From the NCBI RefSeq assembly GCF_040267685.1, contig NZ_CP158367.1, positions 1,860,001 through 1,924,000 on the forward strand: a DNA stretch of 64,000 nucleotides. Reading direction: 5' to 3'. A program made the position numbers and the translations under genes. The notes under the pieces were generated by a model. The model worked only from the letters and a program-made list of their open reading frames with translations. It ran no database searches and was not told where the DNA came from. Shown piece after piece: positions 17,562 to 27,183 of this stretch. The DNA is from Proteinivorax tanatarense (GTDB taxonomy: Bacteria > Bacillota > Proteinivoracia > Proteinivoracales > Proteinivoracaceae). Every line of letters starts with the position of its first letter. Position 1 is the first letter of the stretch.

Positions 17562-19731
17562 TTAGAGACCAGACCCAGCATTAAATCAAGTTTCAAATGT
17601 CCAGCTCTTAGTCCCAGCAGAATGAGCATAATATCGACGTTTTCGTGGCTAATAAATGTTTTGTTCTTCCACTCAAGATATCTACATTTACTAATTCAAA
17701 AGCTTTAATTGGCCACGAAAACTTATAAATTAGCTACATGCTGGGACGGAATTCTTTTTTCCAAATAAGCTACATGCTTGGTCAATAAAAAATATGGATA
17801 ATTATTATGTTGATTATATCCTCTAAAATCTCTGTAAGTAGTATGATAATTATAGAAATCTCACTAACCATAGAGGTTCACAGACCTAGCATCAAAACAA
17901 GTTTCAAATATCCAGCTCTTAGTCCCAGCAGAATAAGCAAAATATCGACGTTTTCGTGGCTAATAAATGTTTTGTTCTTCCACTCAAGATATCTACATTT
18001 ACTAATTCAAAAGCTTTAATTGGCCACGAAAACTTATAAATTAGCTACATGCTGGGACGGAATTCTTTTTTCCAAATAAGCTACATGCTTGGTCAGTGAT
18101 AGAACAAATAATTATTTAGATAGTGGTTTTACTTAATTAATTCTACAATTGAAATGATAGATTTTAACCTTTGCCTTGAGAACCAATAGACCCGGCATTA
18201 AATCAAGTTTCAAATCCAGCTCTCAGTCCCAGCAGAATGAGCATAGTATCGACGTTTTCGTGGCTAATATTTTTTTTGACCTTCCACTCAAGATATATAC
18301 ATCTACTAATTCAAAAGCTTTAATTGGCCACGAAAACGTATAAATTAGCTACATGCTGGGACGAAATCCTTTTTTCAAACTAGCTACATGCTTGGTCAGT
18401 AATAGAACAGATAATTATTTAGATAATGGGTTTACTTAATTAATTCTACAATTGGAATGATAGATTTTAACCTTTACCTTGAGAACCAATAGACCCAGCA
18501 TCAAATCAAGTTTCAAATCCAGCTCTTAGTCCCAGCAGAATGAGCATAATATCGACGTTTTCGTGGCTAATAAATGTTTTGTTCTTCCACTCAAGATATC
18601 TACATTTACTAATTCAAAAGCTTTAATTGGCCACGAAAACTTATAAATTAGCTACATGCTGGGACGGAATTCTTTTTTCCAAATAAGCTACATGCTTGGT
18701 CAGTGATAGAACAAATAATTATTTAGATAGTGGTTTTACTTAATTAATTCTACAATTGAAATGATAGATTTTAACCTTTGCCTTGAGAACCAATAGACCC
18801 GGCATTAAATCAAGTTTCAAATCCAGCTCTCAGTCCCAGCAGAATGAGCATAGTATCGACGTTTTCGTGGCTAATAAATGTTTTGACCTTCCACTCAAGA
18901 TATCTACATATACTAATTCAAAAACCTTAATTGGCCACGAAAACGTATAAATTAGCTACATGCTGGGACGAAATTCTTTTTTCAAACTAGCTACATGCTT
19001 AGTCAGTAATAGAACAGATAATTATTTAGATAATGGGTTTACTTAATTAATTCTACAATTGGAATGATAGATTTTAACCTTTACCTTTAGAACCAATAGA
19101 CCCAGCATCAAATCAAGTTTCAAATGTCTAGATCTCAGTCCCAGCAGAATGAGCATAATATCGACGTTTTCGTGGCTAATAAATGTTTTGGTCTTCTACT
19201 CAAAATATCTACATATACTAATTCAAAAACCTTAATTGGCCACGAAAACGTATAAATAAGCTACATGCTGGGACGAAATCCTTTTTTCAAACTAGCTACA
19301 TGCTTGGTCAGTAATAGAACAGATAATTATTTAGATAATGGGTTACTTAATTAACTCTACAATTGGAATGATAGATTTTAACCTTTACCTTGAGAACCAA
19401 TAGACCCAGCATCAAATCAAGTTTCAAATCCAGCTCTTAGTCCCAGCAGAATGAGCATAATATCGACGTTTTCGTGGCTAATAAATGTTTTGATCTTCTA
19501 CTCAAAATATCTACACTACTAATTCAAAAGCTTTAATTGGCCACGAAAACGTATAAATAAGCTACATGCTGGGACGAAATCCTTTTTTCCAAATAAGCTA
19601 CATGCTTGGTCAGTGATAGACCAAATAATTATTTAGATAATGGGTTTACTTAATTAATTCTACAATTGAAATAAGGAATGAGGTCTAAGGCCCAGCAGAA
19701 TGAGCATGGTATCGACGTTTTCGTGGCTAAT
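17562..19731. repeat. Tandem array of seven ~303-bp units with nested inverted repeats, plus a truncated eighth
   Basis: Each unit has a ~210-bp element and a 93-99 bp spacer. Elements run 17572-17783, 17883-18093, 18189-18397, 18492-18701, 18796-19003, 19099-19309 and 19403-19611. A partial eighth ends at 19731. Each element holds three nested inverted repeats, in unit 4: GACCCAGCAT/ATGCTTGGTC (18492-18501, 18692-18701), GTCCCAGCA/TGCTGGGAC (18529-18537, 18657-18665) and GTTTTCGTGGC/GCCACGAAAAC (18557-18567, 18630-18640). GACGTTTTCGTGGCTAAT is invariant in all eight. Spacers are also conserved except the first. Short open frames are not kept between units, so it is non-coding. It lies between convergent genes. 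Confidence 0.95.
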
Positions 19732-19791
19732 ATATATTTTAACCTGCAAACCTTACCGTCAAGTTCACACACATACTTAGCCTACAAAGTA

Positions 19792-19818
19792 AAAAACGAG
19801 CTTTTTAAGCTCGTTTTT
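19792..19818. terminator. Bidirectional terminator between the array and the alpha-CTD/sigma-4/HARE gene
   Basis: A 12-bp perfect stem (19792-19803 with 19807-19818), loop TTT, with A-run and T-run on the two sides. It serves the minus-strand gene, whose stop codon (19817-19819) touches it, and insulates the array. Confidence 0.8.
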
Positions 19819-21616
19819 ATATATTACGTGGTTTTCTTAAAGTATAGTATCCTGATTTATATCTTTTAAATCTATGATCTTGAGTAAGGGCATTATAAAT
19901 AGTTTGTTCTTTTGTAAAATGAGTCTGTCCAACAATTCTAGCAATTTTTTTATAATACATAGGCTCTTTTTGTTCCTTTAATATATCGTAAATATAATCT
20001 GCAATATGGGGGTACTCTTTAATGCCCCACTCAACAAGCCCATATATTCCTCGGCCAACACGGGCAAAAACATCTTTATGATTAGCTAAAATAGCTCTAG
20101 CATACTGCGTAGTTATACTCTGACCATCTCGCTGATTAGCCTTTTTTATAATTTCTTTATAATGGAGAGCTCTTCCTTCCCTGCGGAGAGTGTTTATAAT
20201 TATATTAACCTTGGTTCCTTCTCGTTCCTCAAAGTTAACATTTCCCTGGGAGTTAACTTCAAAACAATTGGCGGAAGCTAAACAAGCAGGTATAAAATTG
20301 TCTAGCATTCCTGAAACAGGTGTATACCTCCGATTAAGGGTCAAGTAAATTTCCCTGTCTTTAAGTATATTTAATAGCTCCTTTTCTTTATAGCTACCTT
20401 TTTGAAGTATATCTACCCCTGTTTTTATAAGCTCGCTATAATGTTCAAGGGGTAAAACACCCATTCCCCATACATCATAATTTATTTGTTGATACATTGG
20501 ATCTATATCTAATATCATGGAGGAAAAGTTAGCAATATTAATTGAGGGAACTTTTAAGTACGTGTTTAGTTCATTGGTAAAATGATCATGGGTTAATACT
20601 CCCCCTTGAACTAAAGTATAAACATGAAGCCAGGCAATAAAGTGAATGTTACTAAAGTAGATATTACTCATAATTTTAGCCTTCATTTTTTTTATAATCT
20701 GTTGTATCCTAGCTCTTGTCAGACCATACCTATCTCCAATTTCTTGCAAAGTACATATCTCACCATCTAAACCATAGAAAAGGCTAAGCATCTTAAATTC
20801 TCTTGTATCGATACCATCAAATACTCTTTCTATCCATAAATCTCCATCTTTTGTTAGTAAGTAATCTCTTAGTATATGCAAAAGAGATTCAATTTCTCGA
20901 TAATTAAGGTTTCTTTCGTTTGCTTTGTTAAGAAAAGGTAACTGTTTTAACAAAGCACAGTTTACACTAAAAAGCTTGTTAAACATTCTACCTTTATACT
21001 CTTTATATAGTTCAAATTCATCTAAACATACAAGCTGGGACAAATTTTTTATATCTTCCCTATAACAAACATCTAAAATCTCTTCTTCTAACGGAAGTAG
21101 ATGTATAGGGTATTGCCCGATTAACAAGGATAATAGTTTTTCTCTCTCGTCTCCTATTCCCGTTCTCTGCCCCCAAAATTTATTTTTCCATTTTTTAGCA
21201 TCTTTTTCTTCTTCTATAATAAGGTTAATTTTATACATTATTTCCTCAGCAGATTTATTTCCTAAGTTTTTTATAGACAAAAGCTCTCTAACAGAAATAT
21301 TAAGTAGTTCCTTTACATTGTAAACTCCGCATTTTTTAAGACAGTTTTTTGCTCTAGACGATAACCCTATGTCATTAATGCTTGTATCACTCTTTATAGT
21401 AGTTCCTTTTCCTAACTGCCTTTTTAAGGTTTCTTTAATTTCCTGTATAGTATATTCTCCACAATTAGTAGTTTTAACTAGTTCTTCTTCGTCCATTAAC
21501 GCCAACTGCCCTAATGTTTTAATTTCTTTGTCATTTAACACTCGCTGAGCTCTTGCAGATAGCCCCAACTTAGAAATAGGCTTAAACAATACATTAGACT
21601 CAAAAAACTCACTCAC
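19817..21616 (-). CDS. RNA polymerase-like fusion: two alpha-CTD-like modules, sigma region 4-like HTH and two HARE-HTH modules
   Basis: A 599-residue protein from the GTG at 21616 (AGGGGGGAG site). Two helix-hairpin-helix modules like the RNAP alpha C-terminal domain lie at about 12-68 (LGLSARAQRVLNDKEIKTLG) and 80-132 (IGLSSRAKNCL...SIKNLGNKSAEEI). A sigma-70 region 4-like HTH lies at about 272-315 (LQEIGDRYGLTRARIQQI). Two HARE-HTH domains, as in the RNAP delta subunit, follow at about 470-531 and 538-594 (each ending GRGIYGL or KSGYYTL). No core-binding sigma region 2 is visible. It probably binds DNA or RNAP; targets are unknown. It stands alone, converging on the repeat array. Confidence 0.8.
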   Translation of the reverse strand: MSEFFESNVLFKPISKLGLSARAQRVLNDKEIKTLGQLALMDEEELVKTTNCGEYTIQEIKETLKRQLGKGTTIKSDTSINDIGLSSRAKNCLKKCGVYNVKELLNISVRELLSIKNLGNKSAEEIMYKINLIIEEEKDAKKWKNKFWGQRTGIGDEREKLLSLLIGQYPIHLLPLEEEILDVCYREDIKNLSQLVCLDEFELYKEYKGRMFNKLFSVNCALLKQLPFLNKANERNLNYREIESLLHILRDYLLTKDGDLWIERVFDGIDTREFKMLSLFYGLDGEICTLQEIGDRYGLTRARIQQIIKKMKAKIMSNIYFSNIHFIAWLHVYTLVQGGVLTHDHFTNELNTYLKVPSINIANFSSMILDIDPMYQQINYDVWGMGVLPLEHYSELIKTGVDILQKGSYKEKELLNILKDREIYLTLNRRYTPVSGMLDNFIPACLASANCFEVNSQGNVNFEEREGTKVNIIINTLRREGRALHYKEIIKKANQRDGQSITTQYARAILANHKDVFARVGRGIYGLVEWGIKEYPHIADYIYDILKEQKEPMYYKKIARIVGQTHFTKEQTIYNALTQDHRFKRYKSGYYTLRKPRNI

Positions 21617-21765
21617 CGTTCTCCCCCCTCATTTACACCTTTGTTACACTTATATTTCTTTTTTATAACAAAATCTTTGTTATGTACAATTCTATATTTG
21701 TTGTTAATATCCTTTTTTATTTTTAATCTTTTTTGAAACTTTCGTACTAATCTTTTGAAAAAAAT

Positions 21766-21802
21766 GTAAATAAAAACTACCTTGAGGTTAACTCAAAGTA
21801 GT
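21766..21802 (-). terminator. Intrinsic terminator of queG
   Basis: The stem ACTAC-TTTGAG/CTCAAGGTAGT (about 21776-21786 with 21791-21802), ending in U-rich sequence on the minus strand, lies 10 bp after queG. Confidence 0.7.
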
Positions 21803-21811
21803 CCTGTATAA

Positions 21812-22729
21812 CTAATTACGTTTACTTAAAATAGACTCAGCATTTCTTTGTAACACCTTTTTCCCTCGCCACCCGAATGCCTTCAAACCATAATTATTCC
21901 TAAATTTCTTATTGCTTAAACTTAGTAAGAAATTCAAGTCAATCCACTCCGGTGAAGCAATATTGTTTTCTTTTTTTACCCCACTATTAAATGAGCAAAC
22001 AAGCTGACATGTATCACAACCATAGACTCGATTTTCCGCTTTTTTTAAAACTTCTGTTGAAGCTTCTTTTTGAATAAGTTGATTGGCTAAACATTTGTTA
22101 TAATCTATACCACCCTTTTCTTTAATTGCTTGAACAGGGCAGCTGTCAATACATTTTCTACAGCTGCCACAACTTAGTTCTAAGGGTGCATCAGCTTCAA
22201 TAGCAATATTAGTTAAAATATGACCCAACCATACAAAGGAACCAGCAGATAAGGTTATAAGATTCGTATTTTTCCCACAAAACCCTATTCCAGCAAGGGT
22301 AGCTATATGTCTATCCGATAAAGGTCCCGTATCCACAAAGGGAATAAAATTATGATTTCCTTGTACTTCAGAATTAATGTAATCTATCAAGTCTCCCATC
22401 ATTTTCTCCAGCTTTTTATGATAATCCTCTCCCCAAGCAGAAGGAGTAATATATCCTTGATTTTGATTAGGCGGATGCTCCAACGAAGCATTGACATAAC
22501 CAGTATAGGACACCGCTAAAGAAATAATAGTTTTACAATCTTCCATTATTAAAAAAGGATTAGTTCTTTTTTCAACATCATCGGTAACAAAAGGTGGGTT
22601 ACGTCCCTTGTCTGACAGTTGTAACAGTGTATCTTCATATTCCTTAAATTTCCTTGCTTTCACAAAACCAGTTTCCACAAATCCAATTTCCCAAGCCTTT
22701 TTTTTAATTCTTTCTTTTAAATTACTCAA
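21812..22729 (-). CDS. queG: Epoxyqueuosine reductase
   Basis: 305 residues from a TTG at 22729 (AGGTG six bases upstream; a GTG at 22738 lies inside that site). Two 4Fe-4S clusters are marked by CGSCRKCIDSCP (near 190) and CDTCQLVC (near 245). The N-terminal half is the cobalamin-binding domain with DTGPLSDRHIATLAGIGFCGKN. The enzyme performs the last step of queuosine synthesis in tRNA, reducing epoxyqueuosine. It uses B12, as glutamate mutase in this window also does. Length is slightly short of the 310-380 norm. Confidence 0.9.
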   Translation of the reverse strand: MSNLKERIKKKAWEIGFVETGFVKARKFKEYEDTLLQLSDKGRNPPFVTDDVEKRTNPFLIMEDCKTIISLAVSYTGYVNASLEHPPNQNQGYITPSAWGEDYHKKLEKMMGDLIDYINSEVQGNHNFIPFVDTGPLSDRHIATLAGIGFCGKNTNLITLSAGSFVWLGHILTNIAIEADAPLELSCGSCRKCIDSCPVQAIKEKGGIDYNKCLANQLIQKEASTEVLKKAENRVYGCDTCQLVCSFNSGVKKENNIASPEWIDLNFLLSLSNKKFRNNYGLKAFGWRGKKVLQRNAESILSKRN

Positions 22730-22819
22730 TTTTATCACCTAATAATAGCTTACCACAAATAGCTAGCTACAACCAATATTGAATCCTAAATCAATCTGTA
22801 TGTTTTTCCAGAGGTCAAC

Positions 22820-23479
22820 TCAGTTATTCAGCTCTTTCCTCTCACCAGTGACCATATAAATCAACCACTCACATATATTAGTTGAATGGTCTCCTATTCT
22901 TTCAAGAGAACTGCTAACAAACATTAGTTGTGTTGCTTGCTCTATATTTTTACATTCTTTATCCATATATAGCATAAGTTCACCAAGAATTTGTTTATGA
23001 TAACTATCTATCTGATCATCATCTTTACATACCTCATAAGCAAGCTCAACATCCTCATTTATAAAACTTTTTAATGCTTTGTTTACCATCTTTTCAGTTA
23101 GTACCGCCATATTGGGTATGTCAACTAAAGGTTTTATCAACGGTTCTTTATCAATTTTAATACAAATTTTAGCTATGTCAACAGCATGATCTGATATTCG
23201 CTCTAAATCTGTAATAATTTTTAAAGCCGTAGCAATTTTTCTTAAATCATTAGCCATAGGCTGTTGCCTTGCAATTAAAGTCAAACAAGTTGACTCAATC
23301 TCTAATTCTAAAGCATCAATTCTTTCATCACCACCAATAACCTCTTTAGCCAATTTTATATCTTTTCTTTGTAGAGCAGTTACAGCATTTGAAATACTTT
23401 GCTCCACTAAGTTTCCCATATACAATAATTCTTCAATTAAATTTCTCAACTCTTTATGAAAATCTTGTCTAGCTACCAT
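22820..23479 (-). CDS. phoU: Phosphate transport regulator PhoU
   Basis: A 219-residue all-helical protein with two PhoU repeats (about 5-105 and 110-210), each carrying the metal-binding E/D-rich motif: LERISDHAVDIAKI and LERIGDHSTNICEW. It links the Pst transporter to PhoR and damps the Pho response. It is the last gene of pstSCAB-phoU. Confidence 0.96.
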   Translation of the reverse strand: MVARQDFHKELRNLIEELLYMGNLVEQSISNAVTALQRKDIKLAKEVIGGDERIDALELEIESTCLTLIARQQPMANDLRKIATALKIITDLERISDHAVDIAKICIKIDKEPLIKPLVDIPNMAVLTEKMVNKALKSFINEDVELAYEVCKDDDQIDSYHKQILGELMLYMDKECKNIEQATQLMFVSSSLERIGDHSTNICEWLIYMVTGERKELNN

Positions 23480-23491
23480 TTTTCATCCCCC

Positions 23492-24253
23492 TTAGCCGAA
23501 TCGGCCTGTAATATAATCCTCAGTCCTTTTATCTTGAGGATTTGTAAACATAGTTTCAGTATCTGAATACTCAATCACTTCACCGTGTAAGAAAAATGCA
23601 GTTTTGTTTGAAATTCTTGCTGCCTGCTGCATATTATGAGTAACTATAATTATGGTATAATTGCTACTTAACTTTTTAATTAACTCCTCTACTTTAGTTG
23701 TGGCAACTGGGTCTAAGGCAGAGCAAGGTTCATCCATAAGCAAAACATCAGGTTTAACCGCTAAAGCTCTGGCAATACATAAGCGTTGCTGTTGTCCTCC
23801 TGAAAGAGAGAAAGCAGACTTATTCATCTTTTCTTTAACTTCATCCCACAGAGCTGCCCCTTTTAAGCTAACTTCTACTATCTCATCTAAGTTAGTTTTA
23901 TTCTTTATTCCATGAATCCTAGGACCAAATGCTACATTATCATATATAGATTTTGGAAAAGGATTTGGTTTTTGGAACACCATGCCCACTTGTTTCCGTA
24001 AATTTACTACATCTAAACTTTCAGAGTTGATATCTCTTCCCCTATATTTAATACTCCCCTCCACTTTTGCTGATGGGATAGTGTCTATCATCCTATTTAA
24101 ACTTTTTAAAAACGTGGACTTTCCACAACCAGATGGACCTATAATAGCAGTTACTCCTTTTTGATCTATTATTATGTCAGCTCCTTTAATTACTTTTTCA
24201 CTTCCATAACTGATATGCAGATCCTTTATTGAAAAAATTTTTTCCTTTTTCAT
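23492..24253 (-). CDS. pstB: Phosphate ABC transporter ATP-binding protein PstB
   Basis: A 253-residue ABC ATPase. Walker A is GPSGCGKST near 39-47, the Q-loop lies in [12 protein letters not shown], the signature is LSGGQQQR, Walker B is [13 protein letters not shown] and the switch histidine is in [21 protein letters not shown] is typical of PstB. It powers phosphate import through PstA/PstC. Confidence 0.97.
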   Translation of the reverse strand: MKKEKIFSIKDLHISYGSEKVIKGADIIIDQKGVTAIIGPSGCGKSTFLKSLNRMIDTIPSAKVEGSIKYRGRDINSESLDVVNLRKQVGMVFQKPNPFPKSIYDNVAFGPRIHGIKNKTNLDEIVEVSLKGAALWDEVKEKMNKSAFSLSGGQQQRLCIARALAVKPDVLLMDEPCSALDPVATTKVEELIKKLSSNYTIIIVTHNMQQAARISNKTAFFLHGEVIEYSDTETMFTNPQDKRTEDYITGRFG

Positions 24254-24271
24254 TTTATCTCCCCCTAAACT

Positions 24272-25141
24272 TTACCATTGTTTTGATTTGCTATAATATA
24301 CCCTTAATCCAATAGCTACTGAATTTAAAATTAATACAATTGCCAACAATACAAGTGCGGTTCCATAAGCTAGGTGTCTAACTTCCGAGATACTTGAATG
24401 CTGGGTAGACAAAATATACAAATGATAAGGCAGTGCCATAAATTGGTCTGTCACACTGCTAGGCAGTATAGGTAAAAAATATGCTGCACCTGTTAATATA
24501 ATAGGTGCCGTTTCCCCCGCTGCTCTTCCTAAACCTAAAATTGTCCCAGTGGCCATGCCAGGTATAGCTGCAGGAAGAACGTTTAATTTAACTGCTTGCC
24601 ATCTTGTCGCACCTAATGCCATAGCCCCTTCTCTAAAACCTAACGGCACCGATCTAAGTGCCTCTTCAGCAGTGGTAACAATTACAGGATAAGTCATCAA
24701 TGATAAAGTTAAAGCAGACGCCATAAGTGAATTACCCAACTTCATCCCAACTACAAATATCCCTAATCCAAATAAACCGTAGACTATAGAGGGAATTCCT
24801 GCCATATTCCTAATACTCAATCTTATCAATCTATTAAGTTTTCCTTGAGTTGAAAACTCATTTAAATAAATTGCTGCTCCTACACCTAATGGCACTGCTA
24901 TTAATAAAGTGAGTAGCGATACATATACAGTCCCTATAATTGCTGGCATAATACCGCCAGCAGTCATCCCTTGTCGCGGTATATCCGTTAAAAACGTCCA
25001 ACTAATAGCACTAGCACCTTTCTGAACTATAGACCCTACAAAGTAAACCATAGCTAAAACAGCCAGTAAAGCGTTAAGTCTTAAAAAGTTTATACCTAAC
25101 AGACTTATAAAGTTTATTTTGGGGTTATTATTTTTATTCAT
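24272..25141 (-). CDS. pstA: Phosphate ABC transporter permease PstA
   Basis: A 289-residue inner-membrane permease with six predicted segments. The EAA-like cytoplasmic loop is REGAMALGATRWQAVKLNVLPAAIPGMATGTILGLGRAAGETAPI, ending in the PstA-type GRAAGETAP. It pairs with PstC and is driven by PstB. Its gene lies 1 bp after pstC. Confidence 0.96.
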   Translation of the reverse strand: MNKNNNPKINFISLLGINFLRLNALLAVLAMVYFVGSIVQKGASAISWTFLTDIPRQGMTAGGIMPAIIGTVYVSLLTLLIAVPLGVGAAIYLNEFSTQGKLNRLIRLSIRNMAGIPSIVYGLFGLGIFVVGMKLGNSLMASALTLSLMTYPVIVTTAEEALRSVPLGFREGAMALGATRWQAVKLNVLPAAIPGMATGTILGLGRAAGETAPIILTGAAYFLPILPSSVTDQFMALPYHLYILSTQHSSISEVRHLAYGTALVLLAIVLILNSVAIGLRVYYSKSKQW

Positions 25142-25142
25142 T

Positions 25143-26099
25143 TTAATTGCCTCCCTCTATCCCTTTATTTAGTACCATGTCGGCAATTAAGTTAATTATA
25201 AACGTCATAATAAATAAGAGCGCTCCTAATACAAATAGAGAATGATAGTGAAGGCTTCCCCAAGGAACATCAGAACCTTCAATAGCTATGGTAGCTGTTA
25301 AAGTTCTAACAGAACTTAAATAATCTGGAAGTATTATTCCAAAGTGCTCTTTTAGTGGCATTCTAATAGCATTGCCAGTTGCCATTAGAACAGTCATGGT
25401 TTCACCTACAGCTCTACCAAATCCTAACATTACTGATGCTATAATACCAGATTTAGCTGCTGGCAAAGTTACTTTTGTCATGGTTTCCCATTCATCTGCC
25501 CCTAAAGCTAATGCTGCATCTCTATAATCACTTGGTACAGCTTTTAGAGCGTCTTCAGAAACACTGGTTATTGTTGGTAGGGTCATAACACCTAGCATTA
25601 TAGCACCAGTTAACGCGGTAAGCCCATTACTCAATCCAAAAATATTAGCAACTGCTGGAGCCACAACAACTAGTGCGATAAATCCAAATACAACCGATGG
25701 TATACTAGCTAACACTTCTAACATTGGCTTTACAACATTTCGAACTTTGCTATTAGCTATTTCTGATAGATAAAGAGCTGTAGAAACTCCCCACGGCAAT
25801 GCTATAATCAAAGCACCAACAGCTACAACTATGGTGCCTAACATCTGTGGCAATGCACCGTACCCTGGTTCTGGTGAGCTGGGCATCCATCTTTTCCCTA
25901 GCAAGAAATCTGAGAGCCCAATCTCTAAAATTGCTGGCATTCCCATCTTTATTAAAAATCCTAAAATAAAAGCTACTATTACTATGGCAAAAAGGCCGCT
26001 GAGGGTAAGACCCTTCAGCACAAACCATTCTCGCCAATACTGTCTATTTCTACATTTGCCAAGTTCTAAACTTTTTTTAGACAAATCTTTTTTTGCCAT
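25143..26099 (-). CDS. pstC: Phosphate ABC transporter permease PstC
   Basis: 318 residues from the ATG at 26099, which has GGAG eight bases upstream; the frame could extend to a GTG at 26147 with a poorer site. A basic N-terminus precedes six membrane segments. The EAA loop reads YRDAALALGADEWETMTKVTLPAAKSGIIASVMLGFGRAVGETM. It is preceded by hairpins in the pstS-pstC gap. Confidence 0.94.
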   Translation of the reverse strand: MAKKDLSKKSLELGKCRNRQYWREWFVLKGLTLSGLFAIVIVAFILGFLIKMGMPAILEIGLSDFLLGKRWMPSSPEPGYGALPQMLGTIVVAVGALIIALPWGVSTALYLSEIANSKVRNVVKPMLEVLASIPSVVFGFIALVVVAPAVANIFGLSNGLTALTGAIMLGVMTLPTITSVSEDALKAVPSDYRDAALALGADEWETMTKVTLPAAKSGIIASVMLGFGRAVGETMTVLMATGNAIRMPLKEHFGIILPDYLSSVRTLTATIAIEGSDVPWGSLHYHSLFVLGALLFIMTFIINLIADMVLNKGIEGGN

Positions 26100-26146
26100 T
26101 ACCTCAACTCCAATTTTAAATTTTTCTGTGAGATCCTCACTTAACA

Positions 26147-26200
26147 CTTCCCGTTAAATGAGGGAAGGGCAACATCCAGTTAAATCCTAGTGATTTAACT
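26147..26200 (-). promoter_or_regulatory. Two hairpins in the pstS-pstC gap
   Basis: CTTCCC/GGGAAG (26147-26152 with 26162-26167) and AGTTAAATC/GATTTAACT (26178-26186 with 26192-26200). Neither has a U-run. They may protect the pstS message or reduce read-through, giving more binding protein than permease, which is common in pst operons. Confidence 0.4.
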
Positions 26201-26236
26201 AACAACCGTAAGGCCCCCACAGATTGAAGTTTCATT

Positions 26237-27136
26237 TTATTCTATACCTAGCTCATTAAATGTTTGATTGTTTACATCGATATACTCCTGAGTTAGAGCA
26301 TAAAATCCAGTATCTCCTAATACCTTCTCTCCTTCAGAAGATAGAACCCATTTAAGGTATTCTAGCAACTCTCCTTCTGGTGTTCCGTTTACATAAAAAT
26401 ACATTGGCCTAGCTATCGGATAAGAACCATCATCTATATTGCTGCTTTCTAACGGAGTTACAAAGGGGCCTTCGCTTGACAGTCCAACATTAACTGCATT
26501 TACTCCTGAGTCTACGTACCCTACACCAAAGTAGCCTATGCCAGCTTTATCACTTGAGATACCTTCATAAATTGCAGAAGAGCCTGACATATACTTAGTA
26601 TCATTTGCCCAGTCTTCTTGGTCTAAAATATTCTCCCAAAAATATACATACGTTCCTGAATTACTTTGACGAGAATAAACACTTATTTCTCCTCCGTCTT
26701 CCCAACCTAACTCTTCCCAATCTGTCACTTTTCCTGTAAAAATATCTTTTAGCTCTTTAACTGTTAATTCTTTAACTGGATTATCTGGATGTACAACAAC
26801 CGCTAAACCATCTTGTCCTACAACAAATTCATTTATCTCCACATTATTCGAAGCTGCATTTTCCATCTCGCTATCGGTAATATCTCTAGAGGATTGTGCA
26901 ATATCTACATTATCATCTTGAATTGCTGCAATACCTGTCCCAGAACCGCCTCCAGTTACTGAAATTGTTGTTTGAGGATTTTTTTCCATATACTCTTCTG
27001 CCCAGTGTTGACCTAGGTTAACCATAGTGTCAGATCCTCTAACCTCTATATATCCATCTTGTGATCCTCCACAACCTACTGCCACTAGAGCAAAAAAGCT
27101 TAATACCATACCATACCCTAAAATTTTCTTTAACAT
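26237..27136 (-). CDS. pstS: Phosphate-binding lipoprotein PstS
   Basis: A 299-residue secreted binding protein. The lipoprotein signal ends at the lipobox LVAVGCGG (Cys 22). Phosphate-binding loops are GSDTMVNLGQ and TGGGSGTGIAAIQ near 60, SSRDITDSE and RQSNSGTYVYFWE. First gene of the pst operon, under a PhoP-box promoter. Confidence 0.96.
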   Translation of the reverse strand: MLKKILGYGMVLSFFALVAVGCGGSQDGYIEVRGSDTMVNLGQHWAEEYMEKNPQTTISVTGGGSGTGIAAIQDDNVDIAQSSRDITDSEMENAASNNVEINEFVVGQDGLAVVVHPDNPVKELTVKELKDIFTGKVTDWEELGWEDGGEISVYSRQSNSGTYVYFWENILDQEDWANDTKYMSGSSAIYEGISSDKAGIGYFGVGYVDSGVNAVNVGLSSEGPFVTPLESSNIDDGSYPIARPMYFYVNGTPEGELLEYLKWVLSSEGEKVLGDTGFYALTQEYIDVNNQTFNELGIE

Positions 27137-27183
27137 TTAAATTCCTCCTTTGTTGATATTGCGTTTTATTTAACTTCAACTTA

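Noticed and set aside
17526-18019. Open frames of 60-70 codons in units 1 and 2 of the array
   Set aside because: They share one C-terminal part only because the DNA is repeated; unit length changes (302-311 bp) break the frame and no ribosome site is seen.
17562-19731. CRISPR array
   Set aside because: Units are about 303 bp with conserved spacers; no short repeats with unique spacers and no cas genes.
17562-19731. Integron cassette array or IS-derived element
   Set aside because: No integrase or transposase, no attC-like core sites, and units are nearly identical while cassettes would differ.
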